A DNA stretch of 27,346 nt from Gnetum montanum (lineage: Eukaryota; Streptophyta; Gnetopsida; Gnetales; Gnetaceae): the NCBI GenBank assembly GCA_015680685.1, contig MNCI01024296.1, forward strand, positions 32,580 to 59,925, in the 5' to 3' direction. A program made the translations under genes and the position numbers. Below the pieces are notes generated by a model that was not told where the DNA came from, ran no database searches, and saw only the letters and a list, made by a program, of their open reading frames with translations. This document shows, one piece after another, positions 18,627-27,040 of this stretch (position 1 is the first letter of the stretch; every line of letters starts with the position of its first letter).

Positions 18627-18926
18627 GTACCAGGAGTGGACAAAGAAGGCGAACAGGGTGGTGAGCAAGTACAGGAAGACGAGCATAATGACGAAGACCG
18701 TCCTCTTGTGGAGCCAGTGTTAGAGCAAGGACCTCATGAAGATGACATTCCTCATGAAGGAATACCTTCTAAAAGAGACGGCCCACTTGAGGATGATTTA
18801 TTAGGCTTAGAGCCAGACTTGAGGGATACGGGTGACGGTGGTACCAGGGGAATGTGTAATTGTGATTTATGCATGATTTTATTGATTGGAATTGAGCAAT
18901 GGTTATATGAATGTTGGAAAGGTTGA
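18627..18926 (+). CDS. Last exon of the antisense gene, acidic tail
   Basis: 99 codons, then TGA at 18924. The first two thirds are rich in D, E, G and P (GVDKEGEQGGEQVQEDEHND, then HEDDIPHEG and LEDDLLGLEPDLRDTG). The final 25 residues are hydrophobic and may be intronic or untranslated: GGAATGT|GTAATTG offers another donor near 18854. No stop inside. Confidence 0.6.
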   Translation, partial: VPGVDKEGEQGGEQVQEDEHNDEDRPLVEPVLEQGPHEDDIPHEGIPSKRDGPLEDDLLGLEPDLRDTGDGGTRGMCNCDLCMILLIGIEQWLYECWKG

Positions 18927-19398
18927 CTATAAGATCTTCTGTATGACTTTAATTGCTATTATTATTATTTTTTATTTTTATGTTTTTATTCATGCAAAGC
19001 ATAAGTGGAATTGTTAAAGACTGTGGATAGTTTGCGTTGCTGTAGAATGGAATTGTTAGTTTAAGGCCATCACGGGCCACCAGATAGCGTTTGCGTAAGA
19101 TACAAGATAGTTTTAGGCCATTGTGGGCCTTTGCTAGTTTTAGGCTATTGCGGGCCACCACTAGTTTAAGGCTGTTGTGGGCCATGTGCGTAAGTGTGGA
19201 AGTGTAATTGATGACAGCGTACGTTTCTACGCAATTGAGCCAAAGTGACTAATAGCAATCAAAGAGAGTAAATTGCGTAAAAATGAGGAATGTGAATAGC
19301 TTAATAGATAGAAAGTGTAAATACATGTACATAGAAAACTGTCAATTGAATTCGATAAGCGTAAGCGGAAAACTAGTGGAAGTGTAGTGATGCGCATG
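18927..19398. other. Non-coding DNA between the antisense gene and the truncated LTR
   Basis: Contains a T-rich run near 18960-18990, the four-unit array, and scattered GCGTAA/TTACGC words like those in the LTR. No gag, no primer-binding site and no LTR inner end recognised. The break point of the right LTR is at about 19399. Confidence 0.6.
19058..19183. repeat. Second motif array, four 21-bp units
   Basis: Units at 19058, 19109, 19136 and 19163, consensus AGTTTTAGGCCATTGTGGGCC. Each has GGCC/GGGCC-type arms around a 5-base centre. The layout (AGTTT-A, then inverted arms) matches the array at 10371-10850, and minus-strand readings of both give [RH][ND]xLKL-like words. Confidence 0.85.
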
Positions 19399-19490
19399 AA
19401 TGCTCTAGCGAAATGTCTTCTGTCTCTGCTAAAAGGTGATGCTACCAAAAGTTAAAAGATGTCGGTCCTTTGTTTCTTTGTCAACTGGAG

Positions 19491-19498
19491 TATTTATA
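19491..19498 (-). promoter_or_regulatory. TATA box of the right LTR
   Basis: Minus strand TTATAAATA, same place in the LTR as 8301-8308. As this is the 5' LTR, this would be the promoter for pol transcripts. Confidence 0.6.
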
Positions 19499-19666
19499 AG
19501 TTCAACAACATGTGGAGAAAGCATGGCCCTGATGACACGTGTCCTGAACTTTCAAAATACTGTTGACCTGGTAAACTTTATGTTGAAATTGGCCATGTCA
19601 CATCACATTTTCGGGAGAAGGGGCAATGTACGCTGTCAACACTTTTGCCAAAGTTGCTTCACGATT

Positions 19667-19698
19667 ACACACAATACGCTCATCAGCGTATTGTGCAT
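19667..19698. repeat. Decayed copy of the LTR inverted repeat
   Basis: ACACACAATACGCT, loop CATC, AGCGTATTGTGCAT. Counterpart of the perfect structure at 8477-8508. Confidence 0.85.
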
Positions 19699-20325
19699 AT
19701 GGATAGCAGATACGTAACTGCTTTAGCTGGATTTATGCTTTATTACACTGGTTTATGCTACGTCGCATGGTAGAGCGTAATAGGGCATGGGAGTAGTTGA
19801 TGCCAGCTGTTTTACGCTTATTTACACCGCAAAGTGTAATAGAGCATAAAAATGGTCAACTTTACAATGAATTACGCTTGTCCACACTGCGTAGCGTAAT
19901 AAGCGTAAAGCGACCAATCTGCAAAGAAAAGAAATCAATCTACAGCTCTTCCTTGTATTTTGACTTTGTATTCTTTGAAGCACATTACACTGCTCTGCGT
20001 AACGGAGCGTAAACTCGGCCCTGAGCAAAAGACTTAGCCAAGTATGCACCAAGTTTCGCACTTTAAACTTCGTCAAAACTACCAAAGTAAGTTGCTTTCT
20101 GATATCGAGCTATGCTAAATAGATTTACGCTGAATGACACCACGCTATGTTACGTAATGTAGCGTAAAGAGAGAAAACAAAGTAAGTTTAGAATCTGTGA
20201 GAAACTCGAAGACTTGATGCTGCGCGCCTCTTTTCTTTGTTCCATCTTCTAAATTGCTGTCGCAAACTTCCACTCGAATCACGAATCTTTGCCTAAGGCC
20301 GATTCGCAATTTCTACGGTGTTTCA

Positions 20326-20330
20326 ACTAT
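20326..20330. repeat. Target site duplication ACTAT, right copy
   Basis: Identical to 7568-7572 and directly adjacent to the LTR end. Confidence 0.93.
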
Positions 20331-21165
20331 CAAACCAATAGAAACTAAGGTCGAGATTCTTCAATGTCTTAGGAATAGTAAAAGTGACTTTTCCATCCAT
20401 ACATCACCTTCATGAGAGGAAACCTCTCAAGAACCCCAACTACATAGAAGCAACCATGTAGTTATTGCTCATCGTGACTTTGTGATTGAAGAGGAAGCAC
20501 TTATGATGGATGTGCATGATGTTGAGCTACATAAATATGATGAGGGTCTCTCATCACCTAATAGTAAGGAATGGATAAATGCTATGATGGAAGAGATAGA
20601 TAAATTCTATGAGGACCAATCATGTTTGGGACTTGGTTGACCTTCTGCCTAGGTGCAAGGCCATTGGAAACAAATGGATCTTAGAAATTAAGCGTAAGGT
20701 AGATGGTTCCATCAAAAAATATAAGGCATGCCTTATAGTAAAGAGGTATACCCAACAAGAAGGTATAGATTTTGAAGAAACTTTCTCACCAGTGGGAAAG
20801 TTTGGTTCTATCTATTTCATTTTGGCTATAGTTGTATATCTTGATTGGGAACTTTACCAAATGGATGTTAAGACTGCACTTCTCTATAGAGAACTAGATG
20901 AGGAAATCTATATGATGAAACCACATGGGTTCATATTCAATGGTCAGGAGTATAAGATCTGCAAACTTTGACATTCCATTTATGGATTAAAATAGTCATC
21001 TAGAAAATGGTACTTTTGATTTCATTAAGCCATCACTATAGATGAGTTTACAATGATCGAAGAAGATCATTGTGTGTATGTCAAAAGATCCAATAAAATT
21101 TTCATTTTTCTCTTCTTGTATGTGAATGGTATTTTACTAGCTAGTAATGAAAAAGAGATGGTTAT
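20331..21165 (+). pseudogene. Copia integrase-RT linker and reverse transcriptase, active site lost
   Basis: Continues the element cut at 7572. Linker blocks (EETSQEPQLHRSN, IEEEALMMDVHD) precede RT. The 120-codon frame 20609-20971 holds NHVWDLVDL, AIGNKWILEIKRK, GIDFEETFSPV and QMDVKTALLYRELDEEIYM, the classical copia RT start. After a stop come SIYGLK and EEDHCVYVK. The active-site motif reads YVNG (21119-21130) in place of YVDD; GAT-to-AAT and GAT-to-GGT would explain it. One frameshift near 20605. Dead enzyme. Confidence 0.88.
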
Positions 21166-21190
21166 NTTCCAAATACAAGGAGAAAATGAG
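21166..21190 (+). other. Ambiguous base N and internal deletion in copia RT
   Basis: Base 21166 is N. Directly beside it the reading jumps from the residues just after the RT active site to the EKMSHVSYVSVVESLMY block; the roughly 80-100 codons that normally lie between them are missing. Confidence 0.7.
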
Positions 21191-21862
21191 TCATGTATCA
21201 TATGTTAGTGTTGTTGAAAGCTTGATGTACGTGTTCATGTGTACTCAACTTGACATATGCTTTGTAGTAGGATTGGTTAGTCATTACCAATAAAATCCTA
21301 GAAATACACAATAGAAAGTAGTTAAGAGGATTCTCCATTATTTAAAGGGGACTATGAACTACATGCTTTGTTATTAAGGATCTGATTTGTGGCTTGTAGG
21401 TTATTGTGATGTTGATTAGGGTACTAACTTATATGAATTCCAATCATTATCTAGGTATGCTTTCTTGCTAAATCATGATGCCATATCTTTGAGTAGTAAG
21501 AATTAAACTTGTGTAGCCATATTCACAATGAAGGAAATGTCTATTGTATGTTCAATGGCAACATAAGAAGCCATTTGATTGAGGAGATTCCTTGAAACAC
21601 TTGGAACTGTTGTAAATGTATCATGACCAAAAATAGTTACAACACTTAGATATTCAAAGAATCCTAAGTATCATGGTAAGGAAAAGCACATTGATATAAA
21701 GTATAATTTTGTCCAAGAATTAGTGGTGAAAGGAGAAGTGACCTTGCAACACATTTCTATGAGTCAGATGATTTTAGATCCTCTGACAAAACTAATTCCC
21801 AGAGATGTATTCATGGCTCATGCTAAAACCTTAGGGATTGGTAGAATTTTATTGCATGTATG
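21177..21862 (+). pseudogene. Copia RNase H and C-terminus
   Basis: Blocks in order: SLMYVFMCTQLDICF, RILHYLKGTMNYML, DLWLVGYCDVD (first Asp of RNase H), FQSLSRYAFLLN, ISLSSKN, LRRFLETLGT, KEKHIDIKYNFVQELVVKGE and KLIPRDVFMAHAKTLGIG, ending with a TGA at 21860. Stops fall mainly at Q and W positions of the family. This domain would degrade the RNA of the RNA/DNA hybrid. Non-functional. Confidence 0.85.
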
Positions 21863-23742
21863 AGTGCTCATTTCTTATATCATGTATTAAGAGTCTTTTT
21901 CATTTATGCACATATTTTTTATATGTGGCATAAATTTTTGCATGTATATGGATCCCACTAGTATGTCATTAGGCTTGATTGGTTCACTTACATGAACAAT
22001 CACACTTTGACACTTATAGAATAGTGGGCAAAGGATGAGACATTCAAAGTGTCATCTTGGTATAAAAACCAATATGAAGTCTCTAGAAGGAGACTAAATA
22101 TGAATGATCGCACAATTCATATTGGCCTCAATGATAAAGTTGAATGTGAGTTATTTTCTTTTCTTTCATACAGACATAAAGAAACTCTAATTATTTACTT
22201 AAACAAAAAATGAAAGAAGGTCCATATGGTATTAGAGAGAGAGACATATACTCACTTATAGTAGAGGTTCTCTACCATAACATGTATTTCGTAATACATG
22301 TGCTATTCAGCAAAATGTAAGGAGGTAAGTGAATAGATCCCTACTTCCTCACCATGTGAGTCCTTGTAGATACAACATAGTTGTTTCATATGATGTTCTA
22401 TATGGATCTTTAGCTATGTCATAAAGTGAAAGGTTGATGATTGCTACTTTGAAATGTTACTTACAGTCATGAATAATGTGGCCTCATAGGATATCATCAA
22501 GAAAGTAGTTAATCTAGAGCCTAATGACATTAGGGGTAAAGGAAAGCCATTTTGATCATATCTATGCACTTTATTCATAGTTGGTAGGTCATATTATCTT
22601 TAAGTGGTGATATGAGCATGAATATATTTGCATCACATGTTATAAATGATAGGTCAAGTATAGCTCTTAAAGGAATTAGAGATATTTGGATCAAAGTGAT
22701 TTTGACGTATCTAATGCATCAATGAGCTACTCTAAGATTGATGTCTCTACATTGACCTTAATTGATTACTAATGTAGAGCTCCTAAACATGAAGAGAGAA
22801 CTTGATGGGTTGCATCCTAGATTTGCCTATGTAAAAAGAATGAACTATGAGATAAAAGTAATTGGACCCTTTGTGGCATACCCCCACCATAAAAAAGTGA
22901 GATAATTTTGAAGTTATATCGATTCATGGCCATGATTGGGCATGTTGTAATTGATAGAAATATTGGCAAGAGTGGCTACAGTAACTAGCAAAAGTGACTA
23001 CCATTACAACAACAATGATCACTCCACCACTCACTCCACTTTTTTACTAGTGCTCATCCCACTTTGATTATAAATATTTATTACTTCTCCATTAAGTTGC
23101 TTTTTGCTTCTGGCATATTTAAGGTGGAATGAGACATAAGCTCATGTAGTTGATGTATGAGTTTTGCTCTTGCATTTCCTACCAAATTTGCTACCATTGT
23201 TTAGTACCCTTGTCATTGTTGTTGCTATTGTTTCTTGCCAATGTTGCTGTTGTAACATTTTTTCCTTCCAGCCATCATTACCTTCTAGTTTCACGACTAT
23301 AGCGCTACATATTTTGGTGTAATCCAATCTTACTAAGGCACTTATCTAGCTATTGTTGCTATGCTTTCGCTTCACTATCACTACTACTACTATGCTATGA
23401 TTATTTTTTGCATCATTCTAGCATTGATCATGTTGCCACCTATGCCATCAACCGTCCACAACACAGGTACATTATCCATGAAAAAGAAAAACCTTTTATC
23501 TTATAGGACATGATACCATGGCTGGATGAGAATCATTGCATGATAAGGAAAAGCTTATTGGAAAATACTGCAAGTGTTTATAAAAAATGTCAATTCTTAT
23601 GCTAAAGAAATTCATGCCATGAAGTTGAAAATGTGTCATTTTGAATAGGAACACATATCTTCATTCCACTATTGCACATGCATCATAATTCAAAATTATG
23701 GAGAGATGTGAAAAAACCTAAGCTAGAAAATTTTAGGGATGG
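21863..23742. other. Non-coding DNA after copia pol, probably including its 3' LTR
   Basis: No protein-like frame. A TATAAAAACC word at 22061-22070 and purine runs near 22890 (AAAAAAGTGAGA) suggest LTR material, but I cannot pair it with the DNA before 5377, so limits are unknown. It holds short hairpins GTCTC...GAGAC (22079-22094), GTAGAG...CTCTAC (22261-22275) and ACATGTATT...AATACATGT (22280-22301), and a CTA-rich stretch near 23370-23395. Confidence 0.45.
22261..22301. repeat. Two adjacent hairpins
   Basis: GTAGAG-GTT-CTCTAC (22261-22275) followed four bases later by ACATGTATT-TCGT-AATACATGT (22280-22301). Both stems are perfect. Confidence 0.85.
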
Positions 23743-24220
23743 TATTACGAGAGATGTGAAGAGAAAATCTATAGTTAACTTGTGTTGAACTTCACTTTTG
23801 TCTTGTTTAGTTCTAGAATTTTCTAAAATATGAAAAGAATAGTTAAGATATCTAAAAATTATTGTAAAAGAAAAATTGAAGACATGTCTAAGTTAATTAC
23901 TAGTTATTTCCATTATTTTAACTTTGTATTTGGCTATTTAAACCAATCTTGGGTTGGTTATGATGAGTGAGTTGAGAGTATGTGGTCTCTTGTATAAGGG
24001 TTGCTATGTGGAAGCAACAAACTTGTGGTCATTGTAAACATCTTTGGGTATCTCTGTAGTTTTGAAGATGTTATAAAAGTTGCAAAGTTGCTTTCCCATT
24101 TATATCTCTCATTTCTATCTCACTCCATTCTACAACTTTTTTTATCCTTGTTGATATGTTTTTTTTTGTGCCAATAATATTTCAAATAACAATTTTTGCA
24201 CAATGCATAATTTGGTAACA
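23743..24220 (+). repeat. 5' LTR of the TRIM-like element
   Basis: Pairs with 24826-25342 with only scattered substitutions and small gaps. A TATA-like CTATTTAAA at 23934-23942 is conserved in the partner (25014-25022). Ends TTTGGTAACA. Confidence 0.85.
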
Positions 24221-24222
24221 AG

Positions 24223-24234
24223 TGGTATCAAAGC
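24223..24234 (+). promoter_or_regulatory. Primer-binding site, tRNA-Met type
   Basis: TGGTATCAAAGC two bases after the 5' LTR, one base from the common plant site TGGTATCAGAGC complementary to initiator tRNA-Met. Confidence 0.9.
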
Positions 24235-24399
24235 AAGGTTGAGTGAGGTTAAGTTGTGTAATGTTTGTTATTGGTGGAGCACAAAAGGTATTCCAGGGTG
24301 GATTATTTGTAGAAATTTTTGTCTTTGTCTCAGTGTGAATTATTTTAGTGGGAGTTGTGTGTACAAGATAGTAAAAATGTCTTGTTTTTGTTCTCATTG

Positions 24400-24477
24400 A
24401 TGGATGAAATAGATGAAAAAGAAAAAAGATCAAGATGCTGGCACTATCATGAGATTGGACATGTGAAAAGTCATGCT
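24400..24477 (+). pseudogene. Relic gag zinc knuckle inside the TRIM-like element
   Basis: One frame reads an acidic/basic run EIDEKEKRSR, then CWHYHEIGHVKSHA (24436-24477). This fits C-x2-C-x4-H-x4-C with Cys1 and His kept, the second Cys as Tyr (TGT to TAT) and the last Cys lost. CCHC knuckles are the RNA-binding part of copia Gag, so the element may derive from a copia parent or have once encoded a short Gag. Confidence 0.5.
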
Positions 24478-24814
24478 CTATTTTGAGACATGATGGTGTT
24501 GTCTCTTGGATTTGTGGCTGTTAAAGAGACATCTTATTATTATGTTAGATTCTAAGCTACAAGTCTCTTTTTTTTTGTTCAAGTTTTGTGTTAGCATTAT
24601 GATTTTTTAGGATGGTATTTGGTAATGGTGATGTAATGTTATCTCATGCTATTTTTGCTTGAGGAGGCCTAGTCTATTAGGATGTTTCCTGCAGAGATGC
24701 TTCCCAAATGGTTGTGTGCACACCTGTGATTTTTTTGCATACTGTGGAATGCATGGCATATTAATTGATGAAGTTTTTCTAGTTTTTTTTCATTAGTTTG
24801 AGTGATTTTTCATT

Positions 24815-24825
24815 AAGTGGAAGAT
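24815..24825 (+). promoter_or_regulatory. Polypurine tract of the TRIM-like element
   Basis: AAGTGGAAGAT directly before the LTR start TGTTAGAG, close to the AAGTGGGAGAT common before copia 3' LTRs. Confidence 0.8.
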
Positions 24826-25342
24826 TGTTAGAGATGTTAAGACAAAATCTATAATTTACTTGTGTTGAACTTCACTTTTGTCTTATTTAGTTTTAGAATT
24901 TTCTAACATATGAAAAGAAGAGTTAAGATATCTAAAATTTGTTGTAAAAGAAAAAGTGAACACATGTTTGAGTTAATTATTAGTTGTTTCCATTGTCTTA
25001 ACCCTATATTTGGCTATTTAAATCCATCTTGGGTTGGTTATGATGAGTGAGTTAAGAGCATGTGGTCTCTTGTGTAATCTTGGGCTAGTTATGATGAGTT
25101 AGTTGAAAGTACGTGGTCTCTTGTATAAGGTTTTTTGTGTGGAAGTAACTAACTTGTGAGCTTTGTAAACATATTCATGTAGCTGTTTAGTTTTAAAGAT
25201 GTAAAAAAGTTTAGCAGTTGCTTTTCTTTTTATTTGCCTTGTTTCTCTCTCACTTAATTTTGCAAGTTTTATTTCCCTATTGTTATTTTTTTACCAATAA
25301 TATTTCAAATAATAATTTTTGCACAATGCGTGATTAGTAACA
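24826..25342 (+). repeat. 3' LTR of the TRIM-like element, with internal 51-bp duplication
   Basis: Starts TGTTAGAGATG and ends TTAGTAACA. Longer than the 5' copy because a 51-bp segment is duplicated in tandem (unit starts CTTGGG at 25028 and 25079); the 5' LTR has one copy. Confidence 0.85.
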
Positions 25343-25802
25343 AGTATTGCAAAAGCTGCTAAGTGTCCTTTCTCATTTTACCTCTTGAGTTTAGTCTAAT
25401 GAACTACATATGATAGAACTTTGTAATCATTAAAGCAAAAATTGTCTTGACTATGATTTTGCAAAGCATGCAAGATCTTCTATAGTGAAATTTGTAGAGT
25501 TTGTTATGTATTTTGAGCTTGGTTGTAGGCTTTCTCTTTATAGTGGAGCTTTTATTTTTCTATAAATTTGAGCTCTTGACTTATTTTTTGCAAGGAATTA
25601 TTTGATATTCCACATTAATGCATTGAGTTAGTTTGTAGAATCATTTTTAAATTCTACTTAGCTTGATCTAAATGACTCTACTAGCTTAGCATCATGGGTA
25701 CTTGAGCATTTCCAATCCAACGTAGCTCTTCTTTATGGCTTTACAAAGATAGCTCAAATTTTTTTATTAAGTCAAGTTTTTAAAGGTAGAGCTTAAATAT
25801 TC
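25343..25802. other. AT-rich non-coding DNA
   Basis: No gene seen. From about 25600 it has weak copies of the repeat that is clearer at 25803-26064, including a GAGCATTTCCAATCCAACGTAGCTC stretch (25704 on) that resembles a common plant dispersed-repeat start. Confidence 0.5.
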
Positions 25803-26064
25803 TTAGAGCACATGCACTTAAAGTTTTTAAATTAAGCTAAGATTAGAGAACCAACTTGTAGAGGCTTATTTTGGATCTACAAGGAATTGTCCAAATAGCT
25901 CTTCCATGTTAGCTTTACTTTTGCAAACTTAGTGGAATCAAGTTTAAACAGTTTTAGAGCACATGCACTTTGATATTTTTAATCTAAGTCAACACATAGA
26001 ACCAACTCATATAGGCTTATTTTGATTCTACAAAGAATCATTCAAATAGCTCTACCATGTTAGC
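25803..26064. repeat. Tandem repeat, two 111-bp homologous units at 151-bp period
   Basis: Units 25803-25913 and 25954-26064 both run from TTAGAGCACATGCACTT to CCATGTTAGC. Degenerate copies of the CCATGTTAGC-type end recur near 26180, 26245 and 26340. An 18-base A run lies at 26111-26128. Confidence 0.8.
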
Positions 26065-26440
26065 ACTTCTTTTACACACACAAGCTTGATTTAAAGACTC
26101 ATGTCTTTCCAAAAAAAAAAAAAAAAAACACTTTAGAAGAAATTCTTGGTTCTTTCAAATTCCTTGCCACATTAGCTTATAGAGATGAAGTTTGGGACTA
26201 ATTTTTGGTTTTCCAAAACTCTTCCAAAATAGCCCTACCACATTAGCTACTTTAATGAATGTATAAGAAAGATTATTATTTTAAAGAAAAAATAGTTGTG
26301 AGAATAAAAAAGCTTTAGTTCTTCTTTAAAGAGCTCATTACCATGTCAACCCAATTGAAAGGAAAGTTAGAACCTATTTAGAGCCAGTTTTTGGATCTAT
26401 ACTAGCTACACTGAAAAAGGCGATGTGTCATCTACAATAA

Positions 26441-26560
26441 TAAAAGGGGCATTCTAAGTTCATATTGAAAAGCTATTATATGAAAAAGCTAAAATATGTA
26501 CTACTAAGCTAAAATGACTAAAAAGTAAAAGGGGCATTCTAAGCTCATATTAAAAAGCTA
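26441..26560. repeat. Direct repeat of 35 bp, 85 bp apart
   Basis: TAAAAGGGGCATTCTAAG begins copies at 26441 and 26526; each continues for 35 bp with two differences. Confidence 0.9.
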
Positions 26561-27040
26561 AAAATTTGTAATTTTTGTAGGAAGGAGTTGTTAGTAATAA
26601 GATGAAATGACAAATTTCTTTCTTGACTACTAAGCTTTTAATGATCACCTAAAGCTCATATCAAATGCAGGAATGGTAGTTAAGTTATAACAGGTATAGC
26701 TTCTTCTTTAGCTACTCTTCCCAATGAATTAGTAACTGTTAGGACTTACTACTTTTGATGCTTCTCCAAAATATTAGTAAAGGATTGAAGAATGGCTCTA
26801 AAAATGGCTAAATATTATGAAGGTTATAAATTGAAGTTGTTTGGCTTAACTTCATATTCTACTTTTTGGCCTTGTGCTTGAATGAGAATTTCTTCTTTTG
26901 TTCTTCTCTTCTTCTTCTCTTTCTATTTCTTTTCTATAAAAGCTATATTTTCTTGGTCTAAGGAAGCTTGATAACTCTTGAGTCTCTTCATCTATGATGT
27001 GAATGTAGATTTCTAGGATTTTGAGCTTGATGATTATACT
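26561..27040. other. AT-rich non-coding DNA with a pyrimidine run
   Basis: No gene seen. A CT-rich stretch lies at about 26890-26935 (TTCTTCTTTTGTTCTTCTC and similar). Confidence 0.6.

Larger units (their letters stand above)
14783..18926 (+). pseudogene. Spliced antisense gene inside the gypsy element (unknown product, dead copy)
   Basis: A plus-strand multi-exon coding unit opposite to pol. Exon calls: 14783-14901, unresolved exons to about 15735, 15736-16010, 16102-17174, 17274-17447, 17524-17652, 17731-18548, 18627-18926. The last four junctions keep frame exactly (phases 1, 1, 1, 0). The start AACAATGGC fits plant context. The product would have a Lys-rich N-terminus, a globular part (LRRSIRESWE to about ASYFAEG), a hydrophobic helix, a variable proline/charged linker, a helical and likely coiled-coil stretch, and a tail rich in D and E. 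I recognise no family. Eleven in-frame stops (nine TAG, two TGA) all fit single C-to-T changes from CAG or CGA; one frameshift is likely near 16104-16166. It may be a captured host gene or the element's extra ORF. Confidence 0.7.
7573..20325 (-). mobile_element. Tat-lineage-like Ty3/gypsy element nested in the copia element
   Basis: A 12.75-kb insertion bounded by TG...CA and ACTAT duplications. Pol is on the minus strand (14382 to 10889) with RT, RNase H, a second RNase H and integrase; a doubled RNase H is characteristic of the Tat group. TATA boxes and the polypurine tract also point to minus orientation, so the right LTR is the 5' LTR. Oddities: no gag or protease is visible, the right LTR lacks its inner part, a spliced plus-strand gene fills 14.8-18.9 kb, and motif arrays lie near both ends. 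CpG is visibly commoner here than in the flanks, suggesting a later arrival. Confidence 0.88.
19399..20325 (-). repeat. Right LTR (5' LTR), truncated to about 927 bp
   Basis: Pairs with 8209-9135 of the left LTR. Keeps the outer end (TGTTTCA), U3, the TATA word and the start region, but lacks the 636 bp that form R and U5 in the left copy, and with it the expected primer-binding site. Without R/U5 and primer site the element cannot be copied by reverse transcription. Confidence 0.88.
23743..25342 (+). mobile_element. 1.6-kb non-autonomous LTR retrotransposon (TRIM/TR-GAG type)
   Basis: Two direct repeats of about 478 and 517 bp flank 605 bp. The internal part starts with a tRNA-Met-type primer site and ends with a polypurine tract, so it is a retrotransposon with no pol. 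The size is between classical TRIMs and larger non-autonomous elements. The LTRs start TGTTAGAG (right copy; decayed to TATTACGAGAG in the left) and end GGTAACA/AGTAACA. No matching target duplication is visible (GATGG before, AGTAT after). Confidence 0.85.

Noticed and set aside
24182-24433. Minus-strand open frame across the TRIM primer site
   Set aside because: Crosses an LTR/internal border and reads as low-complexity T/H-rich sequence; no coding support.
23738-25347. Target duplication for the TRIM-like element
   Set aside because: Flanks are GATGG and AGTAT; no match, so none is claimed.
25343-25358. Second primer-site-like word after the 3' LTR of the TRIM-like element
   Set aside because: AGTATTGCAAAAGC matches the true site region at only about 9 of 15 positions, and the sequence after it does not match the internal part.
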